Shown: piece after piece, positions 1-10,786 of the stretch
Layout of the letters: each line of letters begins with the position of its first letter
Position numbering within the stretch: the first letter of the stretch is position 1
NCBI RefSeq assembly: GCF_933775445.1
Contig: NC_065874.1
Coordinates: forward strand, 11,985,001-12,049,000
Reading direction: 5' to 3'
Length of the DNA stretch: 64,000 bases
From: Argentina anserina
Lineage: Eukaryota; Streptophyta; Magnoliopsida; Rosales; Rosaceae
The notes under the pieces: generated by a model
Seen by the model: only the letters and a program-made list of their open reading frames with translations
What the model was told of the DNA's origin: nothing
The model's database searches: none
Made by a program: the position numbers and the translations under genes

Positions 1-636
1 AATGTCATACCGTGCAATAAGTTCCTTTAAACTTATCTTGCCCTTAAAAGAAGACTATTAGAGTGGCGCCGTGTGACCATTTAGTTGAAGGGCTCACCTA
101 TAGTGGGGTGGTGAGAGTGGGTAGGAAGCAAGGTTAACATCGAGGGTACGCTGGACTCTGTGGGAGCAAGGTTGGAAATTTAGTATACCAACTTCATCAT
201 CTAACAGGTTCAGATATATGGTATGCTATGTGCCTATGCTAAGGTCGTACATCTTTGCACTCAATGTGTGTTATATAAGTAAATGTAGTTATGACCTATT
301 GGAATTTGGTTAAATAGTGAAGTTCATTTCTAAATTCGCCTTATCCCTTAAAGGTCTTGTTTTGCAGAACATCTTGATTTGCATTTGATCAGGGATGTTC
401 GAGTCGTGGTTCTCTTGGATGGGTGCTATCATGCTCATTGTTAGATTTCATTGCAGACATAGTGAAGTTATATAACACTATGATAGAAGAAAAGTGAGCT
501 GTGATCGCCTCGTGGAGGCATCATAGAGAGGAAAATTATTGGGGAAGGTGAATTGAAGTTTTGGGAAGAAGTTGAGAATTAATGGTTGAGTAGTGTGCTT
601 AAATTTCGGGACGAAATTTCTTTAAGGGGGGTAGAA
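1..636 (+). mobile_element. Ty3/gypsy retrotransposon, 3' internal end
   Basis: This stretch precedes a long LTR and ends in a purine-rich tract (about 611-636, containing AAGGGGGGTAGAA). That tract is the usual polypurine primer and 3' end of plant Tekay/Del-type chromoviruses. I see no intact polyprotein frame, so it is the 3' non-coding or decayed end of an element that begins left of the window. Assignment to the Tekay lineage is inferred from the polypurine context and LTR size. Confidence 0.6.
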
Positions 637-1506
637 TGTAATACCCCGAAAATTCATATCTAATTTCCAATGAGTTCCCTGATATTATTAGGTTGGTCAT
701 TGTCCAATTTTATTAGACGAGGGTGAAAACGAAAGGGTTCAAAAGATTAATTGTTCGAAAACGTTCAATTTGACGAGTCTAAGATTTGACATTTGACTCA
801 TTGGCTTTCTTAGAAAACTTCTTACATGAAAATCGTAGAGCTCGTCGATACGAATTTGTGGACACGCGGAACGCCTAAATCAGAGTTCGTATAAAGAAGT
901 TACGAATCAAAAGGTATTTGGATATTTTTGGAAAATAGTATAAATAGGGGAATTAAAGAAAAAATGGGAGAAAATCAGAAATTCGGATCAGGTACTGTTC
1001 ATGGATACTGTTCATACCCGAAAATCCCATATTTTTCTCTCTCCGAGTAGCTGACTTTGGGCCGCCGGATCTCCGCCGTCCGGCCTCCATAAGGCGGGTC
1101 ACCAGTCACGTTTGAAAGGTTGCTGTGTCCCCTGTCGATTGGTGGTAGCGTTACCTGCCATCTCGCCATCGTTTGGGAGCGGTGAATCCCGGAAGTTCCC
1201 CCGAAAATGTATATTTCGCCGAACTACAACTCATCGGACTTCCCTCATCCGGCAACCAATTGGTAAGATTCTTGTCCCATTTTAAAGGTCTCCTTCCACA
1301 CTACAAACCCTCCAAAAAATTTACCCCAAATCGTTGTGTGCTAGGAGAATCAAAGAAAAGAAATCATAGGTTTTAAATTGAGGCATTTCAGTTTTTGTTA
1401 AATTGAAGTGTTTAGGCTCAGAATTAGACTTTGTGGTGAACTTGGAAGTTGTTAGGAATGTCATTTAGATTGTTTGGTGAAATTTAGTGGTCATTGGTGG
1501 TGGTCG

Positions 1507-1685
1507 TTGAACAGTGGCGCCGCATGAACAATATTGTGAACAGTTACAGTGAACATGACTATGTAACAGTAAATGTGAACAGTGTTATGTAAAACAGTAA
1601 TGTGAACAGTGCTGATTAAAACAATAAATGTAAACAGTGTTTAGTAAAACAGTAACATGAACAATTTTTTATGAACAACATTTAG
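1507..1685 (+). repeat. GTGAACAGT-type motif array in the LTR
   Basis: Irregularly spaced copies of GTGAACAGT, ATGAACA and ACAGTAA recur through this interval. The same motif, as ACTGTTCAC, recurs in the opposite-strand LTR at about 48960-49195, so it belongs to the LTR family rather than being a chance cluster. Confidence 0.75.
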
Positions 1686-2337
1686 CTGTACTGAAAATCG
1701 TCACCTGATATTTTATGTATCATTTTCTAAGCATTTTATCATGCTATTAGGTGACCGACGAAACGAGTGAGGAAATTACTTTCAGTGTCGTGGAAGTTGC
1801 ATGCAGGAAATAAGGTGAGTAAACCTCACAATGATCATCACGATCGAAGTAATATTATAATTATTGAATTTAGTTTGAGTTGTCACCATAGTCGTTGTAT
1901 CACTAGTTTATAAAAATTATTTTTAAAAATATGTTTTGGTTTAAATTACATGAACTTGATCGTCTACGGTTCATGGGTAAGTGAAACGCTATTTTAATAA
2001 ATGATTTTGAAAAAGTTTTTGTGATTATGGACTATGGTGAATGTAAGTAAATCTCACTATGACGAGCCTACTCTTGGTGGTGACTCATATTTACGTTTTC
2101 TTAAAAAGATCGAAATATGACATGTATATAATATAGTGGGTTGTGTATGTGTATAAAATGGTAAATACGATACATATATATGAGTTGCTATATTATATAC
2201 TGTTACGTTCTTATTTTCAAATAAATTATACTGTGACAACTATATTTATTTTATTTGAGCAAGAGTCTCTTGTTGTAGTACAATAACATAGGTGGATTGT
2301 TATTGTACGTGGTTTTAACATTGAGTTTTGTTAAAAC

Positions 2338-2425
2338 GTTTTCTATCTTCGGACGTGTTTTTCTATCTTCAGATGTGTTTTTCTGTCTTCGGACGTGTGT
2401 TATGTCTTCGGACGTGTTGCCATGT
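2338..2425 (+). repeat. Short tandem repeat, TCTTCGGACGTGT unit
   Basis: Four imperfect copies of a unit of about 20 bp containing TCTTCGGACGTG occur in a row inside the LTR. The related LTR at 48050-48530 has the complementary GTCCGAAGAC core embedded in a longer 82-bp repeat. Confidence 0.7.
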
Positions 2426-2880
2426 CGGAACCTAGCCTTGGCCGGACGAAAGTTACGATGCAGTTAGAGCTCTAATCTATTTGTCGGTGTACTGGCATGA
2501 GAGGTAACAGATGGGTTACCAGCTTATGAGTACCCATATTTTTAGATATTGGGTAACAGATGGGTTGCCCAATGTTTGGCGGCGTACTGCATGAAGGGTA
2601 ACAAATGAGTACCTGGGTCTCATGAGTACCCGTATTATAAATGTATTTGGGTAAACAAATGGGTTGCCCGATTTCTCATGAGCACTTATATTTTCAGATA
2701 TTATTGGACAACCAGATGTGCCATCATGTGACTCATGAGTATATTTATAATTAAATGTTTTTAGTATTTTTCTCTTGTATCTTATTTGTGTTATACTGTT
2801 GGTTTACTCATACGAGCTGAAAACCTTATCGGGTTTGTGTTTACAATCCCGGTACACATATTCGATGGTGTAGGGGATAG

Positions 2881-3184
2881 TAGAACTGATTATCTTGACT
2901 TTGGTGATGCAAGTAGAATGGTAGGCATTAGTAGAACTTACTTAGGAAATGCTTTTGAGCATGTTGAAATGCCACTCTCTTTGCAGGTTCTTGTTTTAGC
3001 CAAGAATGTGATCAATTTTTTTGGATTTCTTGACCATTATGGAAGTACTATTGGAATGTAATTGACGGATGCTGTGTTTGCAATGCAAAGTTTTATTTGA
3101 TAGCTAGCTTTTAGCGCAATGTTGAGACAGAGAGACCATAAAAACCTAAAGTTCTAAACCCCTAAACCCCCAACGCACAAAAAT
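2881..3184. other. Spacer and leader upstream of the PORR gene
   Basis: It begins where LTR similarity ends. It holds an open frame running from the LTR to 3061 that I do not recognise. Close to the next start codon are telo-box-like CTAAACCCCTAAACCCCC repeats (about 3155-3172), often seen near promoters of plant housekeeping genes. No clear TATA box. Confidence 0.4.
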
Positions 3185-4552
3185 ATGAACACTCTCTTCA
3201 CCATCTCCTCCCATCTCCTCAAACCCAACTCCAAAACCCTAAACCCCATCCATCTCCTCCTCCACAGACCCTTCTCCAAATCGACCTCCATCCCCAAGAA
3301 AATGGACCGCGTCCGCGACCACGGCTACGACAACTACATGGAAGTCGACAAGAAAATCCGCAAAGTCCTCAAATTCCAAACCCTCATCCTCTCCCAGCCC
3401 CACCACATCATCCAAGCCTCCCGCCTCGACCTCCTCGCCCGCCGCCTCGGCTTCAAGCCCCACGAGGCCGCCGCCTTCGTCCTCAAATTCCCCCACGTCT
3501 TCGAAATCTACGAGCACCCCATCCAGCGCATCCTCTACATCCGCCTAACCCGGAAAGCCCACCTCCAGATCGACCAGGAGCACCGGGCCCTCCAGGCCCA
3601 AATCCCCGACGCCGTCACCCGGCTCCGCAAGCTGGTCATGATGTCCAACACGGGCCGGCTCCGGCTCGAGCACGTGAGAATCGCTAGGTATGAGTTCGGA
3701 CTACCCGATGATTTCGAGTACTCTGTCATTGTTAAGCATCCCGAGTATTTTAAACTGATCAATGCCCAAGAGACTAGGAGTAAGTACATTGAGTTAGTTG
3801 ACAAGGATGATAGCCTAGCTGTGTGTGCTATAGAGAGGCTTAGGGAGATTGAGTATAGGGAGAAGGGGGTCGACGCCGAGGATATAAGGTTTTCGTTTAT
3901 TGTGAATTTCCCACCAGGTTTTAAGATCGGGAAGTATTATAGGATTGCAGTGTGGAAATGGCAGAGGGTGCCGTATTGGAGCCCCTATGAGGATGTTTCG
4001 GGGTATGACATGAGGTCGATCGAGGCGCAGAAGAGGATGGAGAAGAGGGCGGTGGCGGTGATTCACGAGCTGTTGAATTTGACTGTGGAGAAGAAGATCA
4101 CGTTGGAGAGGATTGCGCATTTTAGGATGGCGATGGATCTGCCGAAGAAGCTGAAGGAGTTTCTGCTCCAGCATCAGGGGATTTTCTACATTTCGACCAG
4201 GGGGAATCACGGTAAGCTGCATACGGTGTTTCTTAGGGAGGCTTATAGGAAGGGGGAGTTGGTGGAGCCGAATGATTTGTATCTGGCGAGAAGGAAGTTG
4301 GCTGAGCTGGTGTTGATGAGCCCGAGGAAGGCGAAGATGGATAGTGAGTTGGTTAGTTACCATAGGGACTGGGGAGATGAGGAGAGGGGGTTCGTTGGAA
4401 GAGACTATGTTGAGAATGCTTTTGATGATTTTGGGGGTTGTGATGATGATAGGCAGGAGAGGGACTCGCATATGGGTGATGATTATGAGTCCGATACAGA
4501 TGATGGTTCTGATAAAATTCTGGATGACAAGGACGTGTGTGTAAAAGATTGA
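3185..4552 (+). CDS. WTF9: PORR-domain protein, WTF9-like, mitochondrial group II intron splicing factor
   Basis: Intronless 455-aa protein. The N-terminus (about residues 1-40) is basic, Ser/Thr/Leu-rich and poor in acidic residues, as in a mitochondrial presequence. The PORR (plant organelle RNA recognition) domain spans about residues 45-390. Recognisable blocks are RRLGFKPHEAAAFVLKFPHVF, IPDAVTRLRKLVMMSN, FSFIVNFPPGFKIGKYYRIA and EKKITLERIAHFRMAM, then LPKKLKEFLLQHQGIFYIS. The tail (after about 395) is acidic and low complexity. PORR proteins bind organellar group II introns and promote splicing; WTF9 acts in mitochondria on ccmFC and rpl2 introns. The WTF9 assignment rests on remembered similarity; another PORR paralogue is possible. 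The first ATG is used because the presequence precedes the domain. Base composition switches inside the gene: C-rich to about 3650, then G-rich. Confidence 0.85.
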   Translation: MNTLFTISSHLLKPNSKTLNPIHLLLHRPFSKSTSIPKKMDRVRDHGYDNYMEVDKKIRKVLKFQTLILSQPHHIIQASRLDLLARRLGFKPHEAAAFVLKFPHVFEIYEHPIQRILYIRLTRKAHLQIDQEHRALQAQIPDAVTRLRKLVMMSNTGRLRLEHVRIARYEFGLPDDFEYSVIVKHPEYFKLINAQETRSKYIELVDKDDSLAVCAIERLREIEYREKGVDAEDIRFSFIVNFPPGFKIGKYYRIAVWKWQRVPYWSPYEDVSGYDMRSIEAQKRMEKRAVAVIHELLNLTVEKKITLERIAHFRMAMDLPKKLKEFLLQHQGIFYISTRGNHGKLHTVFLREAYRKGELVEPNDLYLARRKLAELVLMSPRKAKMDSELVSYHRDWGDEERGFVGRDYVENAFDDFGGCDDDRQERDSHMGDDYESDTDDGSDKILDDKDVCVKD

Positions 4553-5211
4553 TTCATACAACATTTGTATTTGCACTTCAAAGCATCACAATTGTGGGAG
4601 TTGCAACATGTTGATGGTACTAAGAGATTGGGGTCAGCGGGACTTTGATCACCAATTGGCAGGCTGCTGTATGGAAATGAAGGCTGCAGTTACAGAAGAA
4701 AACCAAAACGACCTCGTTTTGGCTCTTTTAGATTGGATTCTTCTTGCTCTAAATGCATTGATGATTGGTTGGATTTCTGATTTGAGTTATTTTATGGGTG
4801 TGATACGACTGTTTGATTGCTTATGGAGAATGGAGCTGATTTGAATTCCAGCAATCACTGTAGCAGGGTGATACTTTGGTATTCTTCCGATGTAAGTTTG
4901 ATTATTTGGTTGTGTATTTTTTTGTTGTGCATTTCAATCTCTGGTTGGCTAAATCCGGCTTCGTGGGAAGTTAGAAAGAAAAGCTGTAGTTCATGATTTG
5001 GCTTCATTATGGTGTTGTTCATTTATTTTTATGTGGAAAGGGATTTGTACTTTCCCCTTATTGAACTAGGATGCATATCTCAAAGTCATTATAAAGTTTT
5101 TTGAGCTACAATGTCAACTTTTATCTTCCTACTTGGAACATATGAGTGATGCAACTCATTAGTAAATATATATAGCTGGCTGTAGTGAACTGTTTTTTTT
5201 TTTTTCCATTC
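4553..5211. other. 3' flank of the PORR gene, no further gene
   Basis: 3' untranslated region and spacer. A 78-codon frame at 4608-4844 has no recognisable domain and atypical composition, so I treat it as chance. A T-tract at about 5191-5205 precedes the pseudogene start. Confidence 0.45.
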
Positions 5212-7640
5212 ATGATGGATTCTAAATTCAAAGGTCCGAAATGGATTGGAAACATTTACCAGAAGTTTGAAGCTATCTGCCAGGAGGTGGATAATATTGT
5301 GAAATAGGCAATGAATCTATTTTTTCCACTAAGCTTGAGTGGATGTTATCAATCATTCTGACAATGTTACATATTTTTTGTTCACAGGATAGAATTAAAA
5401 ATGTGGAAAAACAGATGCGTTCAGTGGGTAAAAATGTGAAGAAACTATGTTCTGATTTACTTCTTCCTTTAGGGCATCCTGTAAAACATTTGTCTGAAGA
5501 TGTGGCTATCGAAAAGAATGATACTGTTAGTACTAAGACAAGGACAAGCTTGCAGAAAAGTTCTATTGATGCATCTGAAAGCAATCACCTACTGAGCCCA
5601 ATTAATAGATCCTGTGCCAAGCCAACTGAGTCTTGTGTCAAGGGAACACTACCTGGGGACCATTTTAGTTCTCTAACTTCTATGGTTACTCTTGAGGAGC
5701 CAGACTTCAACATACTCATAAGAAAGGATGATGACATTATGAAAAATGAAAACTGGGGGGCAAACAATGGAGAAATTGCGAAACCAGTTCTGTCAAAGTT
5801 AACTTCTGCTGGTAGGGAAGAACAGTTTACAGAGTCATTAGTTGGGGATTTGTCTCTGGAGAGAATGCAACAGTGTCCAGTGGTTCCAATGCAAAGGAAT
5901 ATCCTACGGTCACTGAAAATCCACCTCAAAAGTAATCCAAGGAAGCTATGTTTTGTCATAGTTCTGGGGAAGGCTGAATGTGTTTCTGATAGCTCTGATG
6001 GATCCTCATGGTCATCTCTAACCCTAACAGGCTTCCATAAAATAAGGACACGGAAGATCGACTTTCTTCTTTCAGCACCCTATTAGTTGGTTAGTATTTT
6101 TTCCCCTATGAGTTCTTGGTTCCTTGCATATGTGTATTTGCTTCAATTGCATAATGGGCATTTATTAACTTATATTTTACAGCAGAAGGCACCTCCAAAT
6201 TATAGAGACCATTCCTTGTGGTAAGCAGCAAGTCAAGATCTGTGAGTCCTTTCAACATGAGGCTGTAATAACATCTTCAGATACTGGTATGCTATTTAAG
6301 GAACATGCTTTACTTCCATTTGTATTCTCTGTCCTCTCTTACCCATTAAGTACTTCAAGGCACAAACTCTGTTTTCTTCCTCCAACTTTGATGGTAGTAA
6401 CAACAGTTGCGGTGTGAATGTGTGATAACTAATTCTGTTTCAATCTTGCTACTATTAAGCAGCCTAGGTTTTACAGTTCAGTAAAAAGGTTGTGGTCCAA
6501 TTTGCATTTTGGCTTAAGACTATAAGAATGTGTTCCAGCAAGTGCCCAATTTTAGTCCTCCTGTGGCTTCTACTTCAAGCTGTCAGGTTCTTAAATTACC
6601 TATTTTGAGAAGGTTCAGATGCCAAAAATTTAAGAACTGCATCTCCTTAGTCGGTGCCTATACTCTGTTCTGCACCTTAATTGTGTTCTGGTATAACCAT
6701 ATGTATTCTAATTTACTCACCACACTCAGGATTAGATTGCAATATACCTTTAAAATATGCAAATGGTATTAGATGATACTAATAAGAACCAAAAGTCTCA
6801 ACTAGATAATAGAAAACAGAAAAATTACCGAATTGTTCTCAAAAATAAAGTCAGTCACTGTGGCTTCACAGTTGTGTGCTCCTTGGGCTACCTTTGCGTA
6901 CTGGAAACTAAGCCAACAATCTTAAATCAAAATTATCCTTTGTATTTGGTTCCTTTGATGTTTTAAATGTACCTACGTGATCTATTCTCTAATCTTGTAA
7001 GTTGTAACCCGTTTGCAGGATGTTCGATGAATCGAGTTCTGATATTGTTTACTGTCACATGGAAAGCATTGACTAGGATGAGAAGGGGCAGATATAGGAA
7101 AACTGTGTCAATGTAGAGGATAGTGTACTTTGTGCCACTTCTCACAGAGCAAGAAAGCAGAGATCATACAAGGTACACTCCACCAGTCCACCTCTCTTTC
7201 GGTGATATTATATTCAGATAAAGCGTGCCATTTTAGAAGATAAAGAAAATAACACACATCATTTAAAATTGGCATTGAAGTATTTTTGTAGAATTGCTTA
7301 CTTATTGGACATCCTTCATAAGATTATCAGTCACTGATCTGAACTGTCATCATAATCAATGGCTTGTTAAACAGAAATAGAAATACAACTACTGTTGAAG
7401 AAAGAAAATTACACTTGTGGTCTGTAGGGAGATGAGAATTTTCTTTTGCAAGTGCTAGCAGAGTTACTGAATCCATGTTTTGTGTCAATTAAGAAACAAA
7501 TCCAAGATGTTTTTACATCAAAGAAGAGGTTGGTGAAGGAGGATGAACAGCTAGGCAGCTAGCAGTTTGGTTTGGAGATCTCAGTTTTAATTCCAGCCAA
7601 GAAGCAACCTTTAACAAGAAACATTCAGGAACTCATCATG
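5212..7640 (+). pseudogene. Decayed multi-exon gene of an uncharacterised plant protein family
   Basis: Exon-like blocks in order. 5212-5307 encodes WIGNIYQKFEAICQEVD. About 5389-6086 continues with DRIKNVEKQMRSVGKNVKK. 6184-6286 is open to a GT donor. 7019-7172 ends HRARKQRSYK at a GT donor. About 7494-7640 begins KQIQDVFTSKKRL. I recall this pattern from a plant-only family of unknown function (consensus near WVGNxYQKFEAMCxEVE, then KYVExQVxxVGxxVKKFYSD). It is broken: the first exon ends in TAG (5305-5307) followed by GC where the family has CAG then GT. The fourth block has two in-frame TAGs (7074-7076, 7095-7097) and the last has one (7560-7562). A shorter donor after codon ATT (5302) could bypass the first stop but not the others. 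Confidence 0.6.
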
Positions 7641-8744
7641 CAGGTGACTCTGAATGGTAGCTTTTATAAGCAATATAATTTATAATTATATAAAAATATA
7701 TTATTGTAGAATGGACGGGTTAAAAGGCTGCTTGCCTTTCAGATATAACATGTCGGAAAATGATAGTGATCAAGCCAACTAAATAGTGTTAGATGGATAA
7801 TTATTGGTTCTAAGAGAGTTGTATGTGATAAAGGAAAAAATGAGTTAATACAAGTTGGATACAAAAAATGTTTCTTTCATAAAACCATTCATTGTTTTAG
7901 GCTTTTAATCAAAGACTTGACTGCTAATTTCCAAGTTATGAGAAGTTTTCATGACTCTTTAACAAATGTGCTTACAATATACACCAATGAATGCAATTAC
8001 CAAAGTTTTTTTTTCGTTAGGAGCTTGCCCTTCTTTCCTCATAAACTGATGTGTGCGCATCTTTTCTCACCAAAGTTTTCTGTACTCAGACAGTTGTATG
8101 ATATTTAAGAATGTACCTTAACTTAGAATTCCTGTAAAGTACCATCTATAATATCAATGATCTTGGTGTTTTGAACCAGTACCCCAATCTGATCCAAATT
8201 GGTTCCGGTGCTTTGTGCAGCAAACTCTCTTTTTCTCACTAAAACTGAATTGGTTCCGAGCAAATTATAGAAAAAAGTCAGCTCTAAACTTGGGATTTTA
8301 TGCAGAGCACTATTGTGTACAGCTCTGAAATTTCAGTGTCTTGACACCAATAACACAGTGACCTACTGATGTCCCACACTAGGATGGAAGCTTTAGTGTC
8401 AGTAGTTGTGTACTTGTGTATGTATGCACCAATGACTCAATTAAGTTATTCTGATTTCATGATAGATGTCGCGTTCGGGGCAGATCTCTTTCCATCAGGA
8501 TTTGCTTCCTTGTGGTACATTTGACCATGACAGACCGCTGTTCCCAGTTAGTTAACATCCAAGCAGTTTATACACAGTTAATGTGGGTGAGCTCCGGTAT
8601 TTTAAGAATCCCAATCTCACCACCTCGACGTAAGAATGGAGCAGATAACTCACAAGAACATTAACATACAACTATATGCAAATATGAAGAAATGACTTAT
8701 ATGATGACATCTAACAGAGAAGATGAAGAAGAAAATAAATTGGC
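7641..8744. other. Intergenic, no gene seen
   Basis: AT-rich sequence between the pseudogene and the COX17 leader. Short open frames here have no domain features and no splice context. Confidence 0.5.
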
Positions 8745-8866
8745 AAATTGCTTGTACAGGATTCGAAACCTCGCTCTTAGGCCCACATACCGGGGTCTAT
8801 ATTGAGACAAGTCTTCGACACGTACAAGTCGAACGCGGCCCCTTTAACGCTTCAAGAAAACACAAC
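8745..8866 (-). repeat. SINE-like dispersed repeat, copy 1
   Basis: About 110 bp resemble 25560-25660 on the other strand. Shared parts are a GTGTTTTCT-GAAGC end, a CGCGTTCGACT core, and an end near AAGCAATT. Read on the minus strand it contains GGTTTCGAATCC, close to the pol III B-box GGTTCGANTCC. A tRNA-derived SINE is a reasonable guess; no A box is clear. Confidence 0.4.
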
Positions 8867-9078
8867 AGACATTCCAAGTTCGAACCTCCTCCTCCTTCTC
8901 CTCAGAACAGAGCTCAAGTTCCGGTTGATCTTTAACAGCGGCATGTCATGTCTTTTATATCTTCTTCTTCAACTTAAGTGTATATTGATCTTTACTTCGG
9001 TTCATCTTTGTTTCAAGAGCATCGAATAATATGGCGGTTGTCTAATTTTAATCGAAAGGGTTTACTTTACTTCTGTTG

Positions 9079-9097
9079 TTAGGGTTTAGGGTTTAAG
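9079..9097 (+). promoter_or_regulatory. Telo-box (TTAGGGTTTAGGGTTTAAG)
   Basis: Two and a half copies of the plant telomere unit TTTAGGG stand about 760 bp upstream of the COX17 start. Such boxes are common in 5' regions of plant translation and mitochondrial-biogenesis genes. It probably lies in the COX17 5' leader or its intron: a TTTCTGTTAG acceptor precedes GTACATATTTC at about 9821. Confidence 0.5.
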
Positions 9098-9852
9098 ATT
9101 TGGGGTTTGCATGCATTTATACGTTGGGGGTTCACTCTAGTTTTTAACTACTGCTAAACCCCCACTAAAGTGTTTGATGAAATGGCCCAATGAATCTTTA
9201 TTTACCCTAGTGTGAAATAGTTTGTCTCCTCATCTGAGTTATCTGTTTCTGGGTCGATATCATGTTTTTTTGAAGTATCCAATTCATTAGCCGGAAAAGA
9301 AAGAGGGGAGGTTGCAAATTTAGATGGTGTGAGACTGAGAGGAAAACAGGATGACATTTTGTATTTTGAAATTGCTGGGGAAGGTAGGCCAGGGCGTTGT
9401 AGTATTATTTTTCGGATGGACTGGAGTACTTATGATATACAGAAGGTTTCTTTTCGAAGAGGAAAATGCTAGGCAATTGACCCCCCGGCATTCATTTGGT
9501 GATATCGGTCTAACTTTGTCATGAAACAAGTTGGTTGTTTCTTGATTCCCTTGATGTCCTATTACGAATCAGTTCTAACGGTTATGGATTTCACTGACTT
9601 GGAGATAGGATATAGCAGTTTTAAACATCTGAACTCATTACTTAGTTAAACAACAGTTTGCTTTTTTGGTGGATGGCACATCGTTTACACTATCTTAGCT
9701 AATCATTACATGAACAAATTCAAGACATTGGGGAATTATTGTGTTACTCTTCTCAGTGAGCTGAAAATCTGAATTTTTCTCTCATCATTATATAACTTAC
9801 TTTTTGCATATTTCTGTTAGGTACATATTTCATTCATCGAGGGCTTTGTGAA

Positions 9853-10095
9853 ATGGGTGGGCTGGCAACAAAAGATACTTCCTCTGCCGTGGCTTTGCCA
9901 GCCTTGCAGCCAGTTCAAGGTTTGGCCGTCACAAACACCAGCATGGACACTAAGCCAAAGAAGAAGATCTGCTGTGCCTGCCCTGATACAAAGAAGCTGC
10001 GAGATGAATGCATTGTGCAGCATGGTGAAGATGCTTGCGCAAAATGGATTGAGGCGCATAAGTCGTGCCTTCGTGCAGAGGGCTTCAACATTTGA
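9853..10095 (+). CDS. COX17: Cytochrome c oxidase copper chaperone COX17
   Basis: 80 aa in one coding exon. Function: carries Cu(I) in the mitochondrial intermembrane space to SCO1 and COX11 for cytochrome c oxidase assembly. Evidence: the copper-binding pair is C40-C41 in [11 protein letters not shown]. The twin CX9C motif is C43-x9-C53 and C62-x9-C72 ([11 protein letters not shown] and [11 protein letters not shown]), which forms the disulphide-locked helical hairpin. The first about 33 residues are a non-conserved tail, as in plant COX17. The ATG at 9853 gives the usual length. A pyrimidine-rich acceptor about 30 bp upstream suggests a 5'-UTR intron with the first exon somewhere in 8700-9050. 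An overlapping frame in +1 is a shadow. Confidence 0.93.
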   Translation: MGGLATKDTSSAVALPALQPVQGLAVTNTSMDTKPKKKICCACPDTKKLRDECIVQHGEDACAKWIEAHKSCLRAEGFNI

Positions 10096-10786
10096 GATTG
10101 CTGGACATGATTGGGATGATAAAATTGACCATGAAACACTTTTGAAATGAAACCATTACTTTTGGGGTTTACTCATACAGGATAATATCTAAAAGTTCAA
10201 CAAGAATGTCACTTCTGTTGACTGTTATTTGCATTCTTTCTGATCTATTGAGTTGGGGGAAACTTCTGTTGGGATAAACATTAAATCAGATTGACAATTA
10301 AATGAGTTTACTATCTGTATTTTTCATATTTGATGTCTGATTAAACTAGAGAGTGCCAGTGGATTGTTTGTTTGAACATGTTTCATCTTATCCTTAATGC
10401 CCATCCATTCCCAAATACCAAAGTTCAAAGACTTCGCTGTCCTCTTCTCACTCGGTGCACTAGTGAAGTCACAGCGGCAGCATTTTATCAACTTGATTCT
10501 CATTAGCAATGGGTTAACAATGGCCAATGGGGGATATGTTTCAGAGTTTTTCCTAAAGTTATGTGCCTATTTATGGAGCTATTTAGGCTCTTTGCGTGAA
10601 AAGAAACTTGACCATACGAGTCATGGATTCAACATATTCATTCCATGTGATTTTTTGGTGTTTTGTTATGGGCATATACCTTGGTACATAGTAATAGGAA
10701 TAAAACGATATGTGATGCATCTTAAACAATAGAAAATCTCTCTCTCTCTCTCTCTCTAGAATGTCTCTTGATTTCTTCATAGTAAA
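10096..10786. other. COX17 3' flank; CT microsatellite
   Basis: 3' UTR and spacer. A (CT)n tract of about 11 units lies at 10737-10758. Open frames here lack protein features. Confidence 0.5.

Larger units (their letters stand above)
637..2880 (+). mobile_element. Truncated long LTR of a Ty3/gypsy element
   Basis: It starts TGTAATACCCCGAAAATTC directly after the polypurine tract. Its sequence parallels the reverse complement of 47600-50027: the block around 826-880 (CGTAGAGCTCGTCGATACGA), the AATAGTATAAATAGG promoter box near 937, the GTGAACAGT array, and the TTTACTCATACGAG and GGGTTTGTGTTTACAATCCC blocks near 2802-2850. Similarity stops at about 2880, so the LTR 3' end is missing, about 300 bp short of the next gene's start codon. 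The TATA-like box near 940 is a plausible LTR promoter. Confidence 0.75.

Noticed and set aside
3239..4576. Long minus-strand frames across the PORR gene (3239-3517, 3535-3804, 3815-4576)
   Set aside because: They are shadows of the PORR coding sequence, produced by its biased third positions, and have no domain of their own.
9079..9097. Interstitial telomere or chromosome-end signal
   Set aside because: Only two and a half units; a promoter telo-box fits better.
9848..10150. Overlapping 100-codon frame across COX17 in another phase
   Set aside because: The COX17 frame carries all Cys motifs; the other is a shadow.
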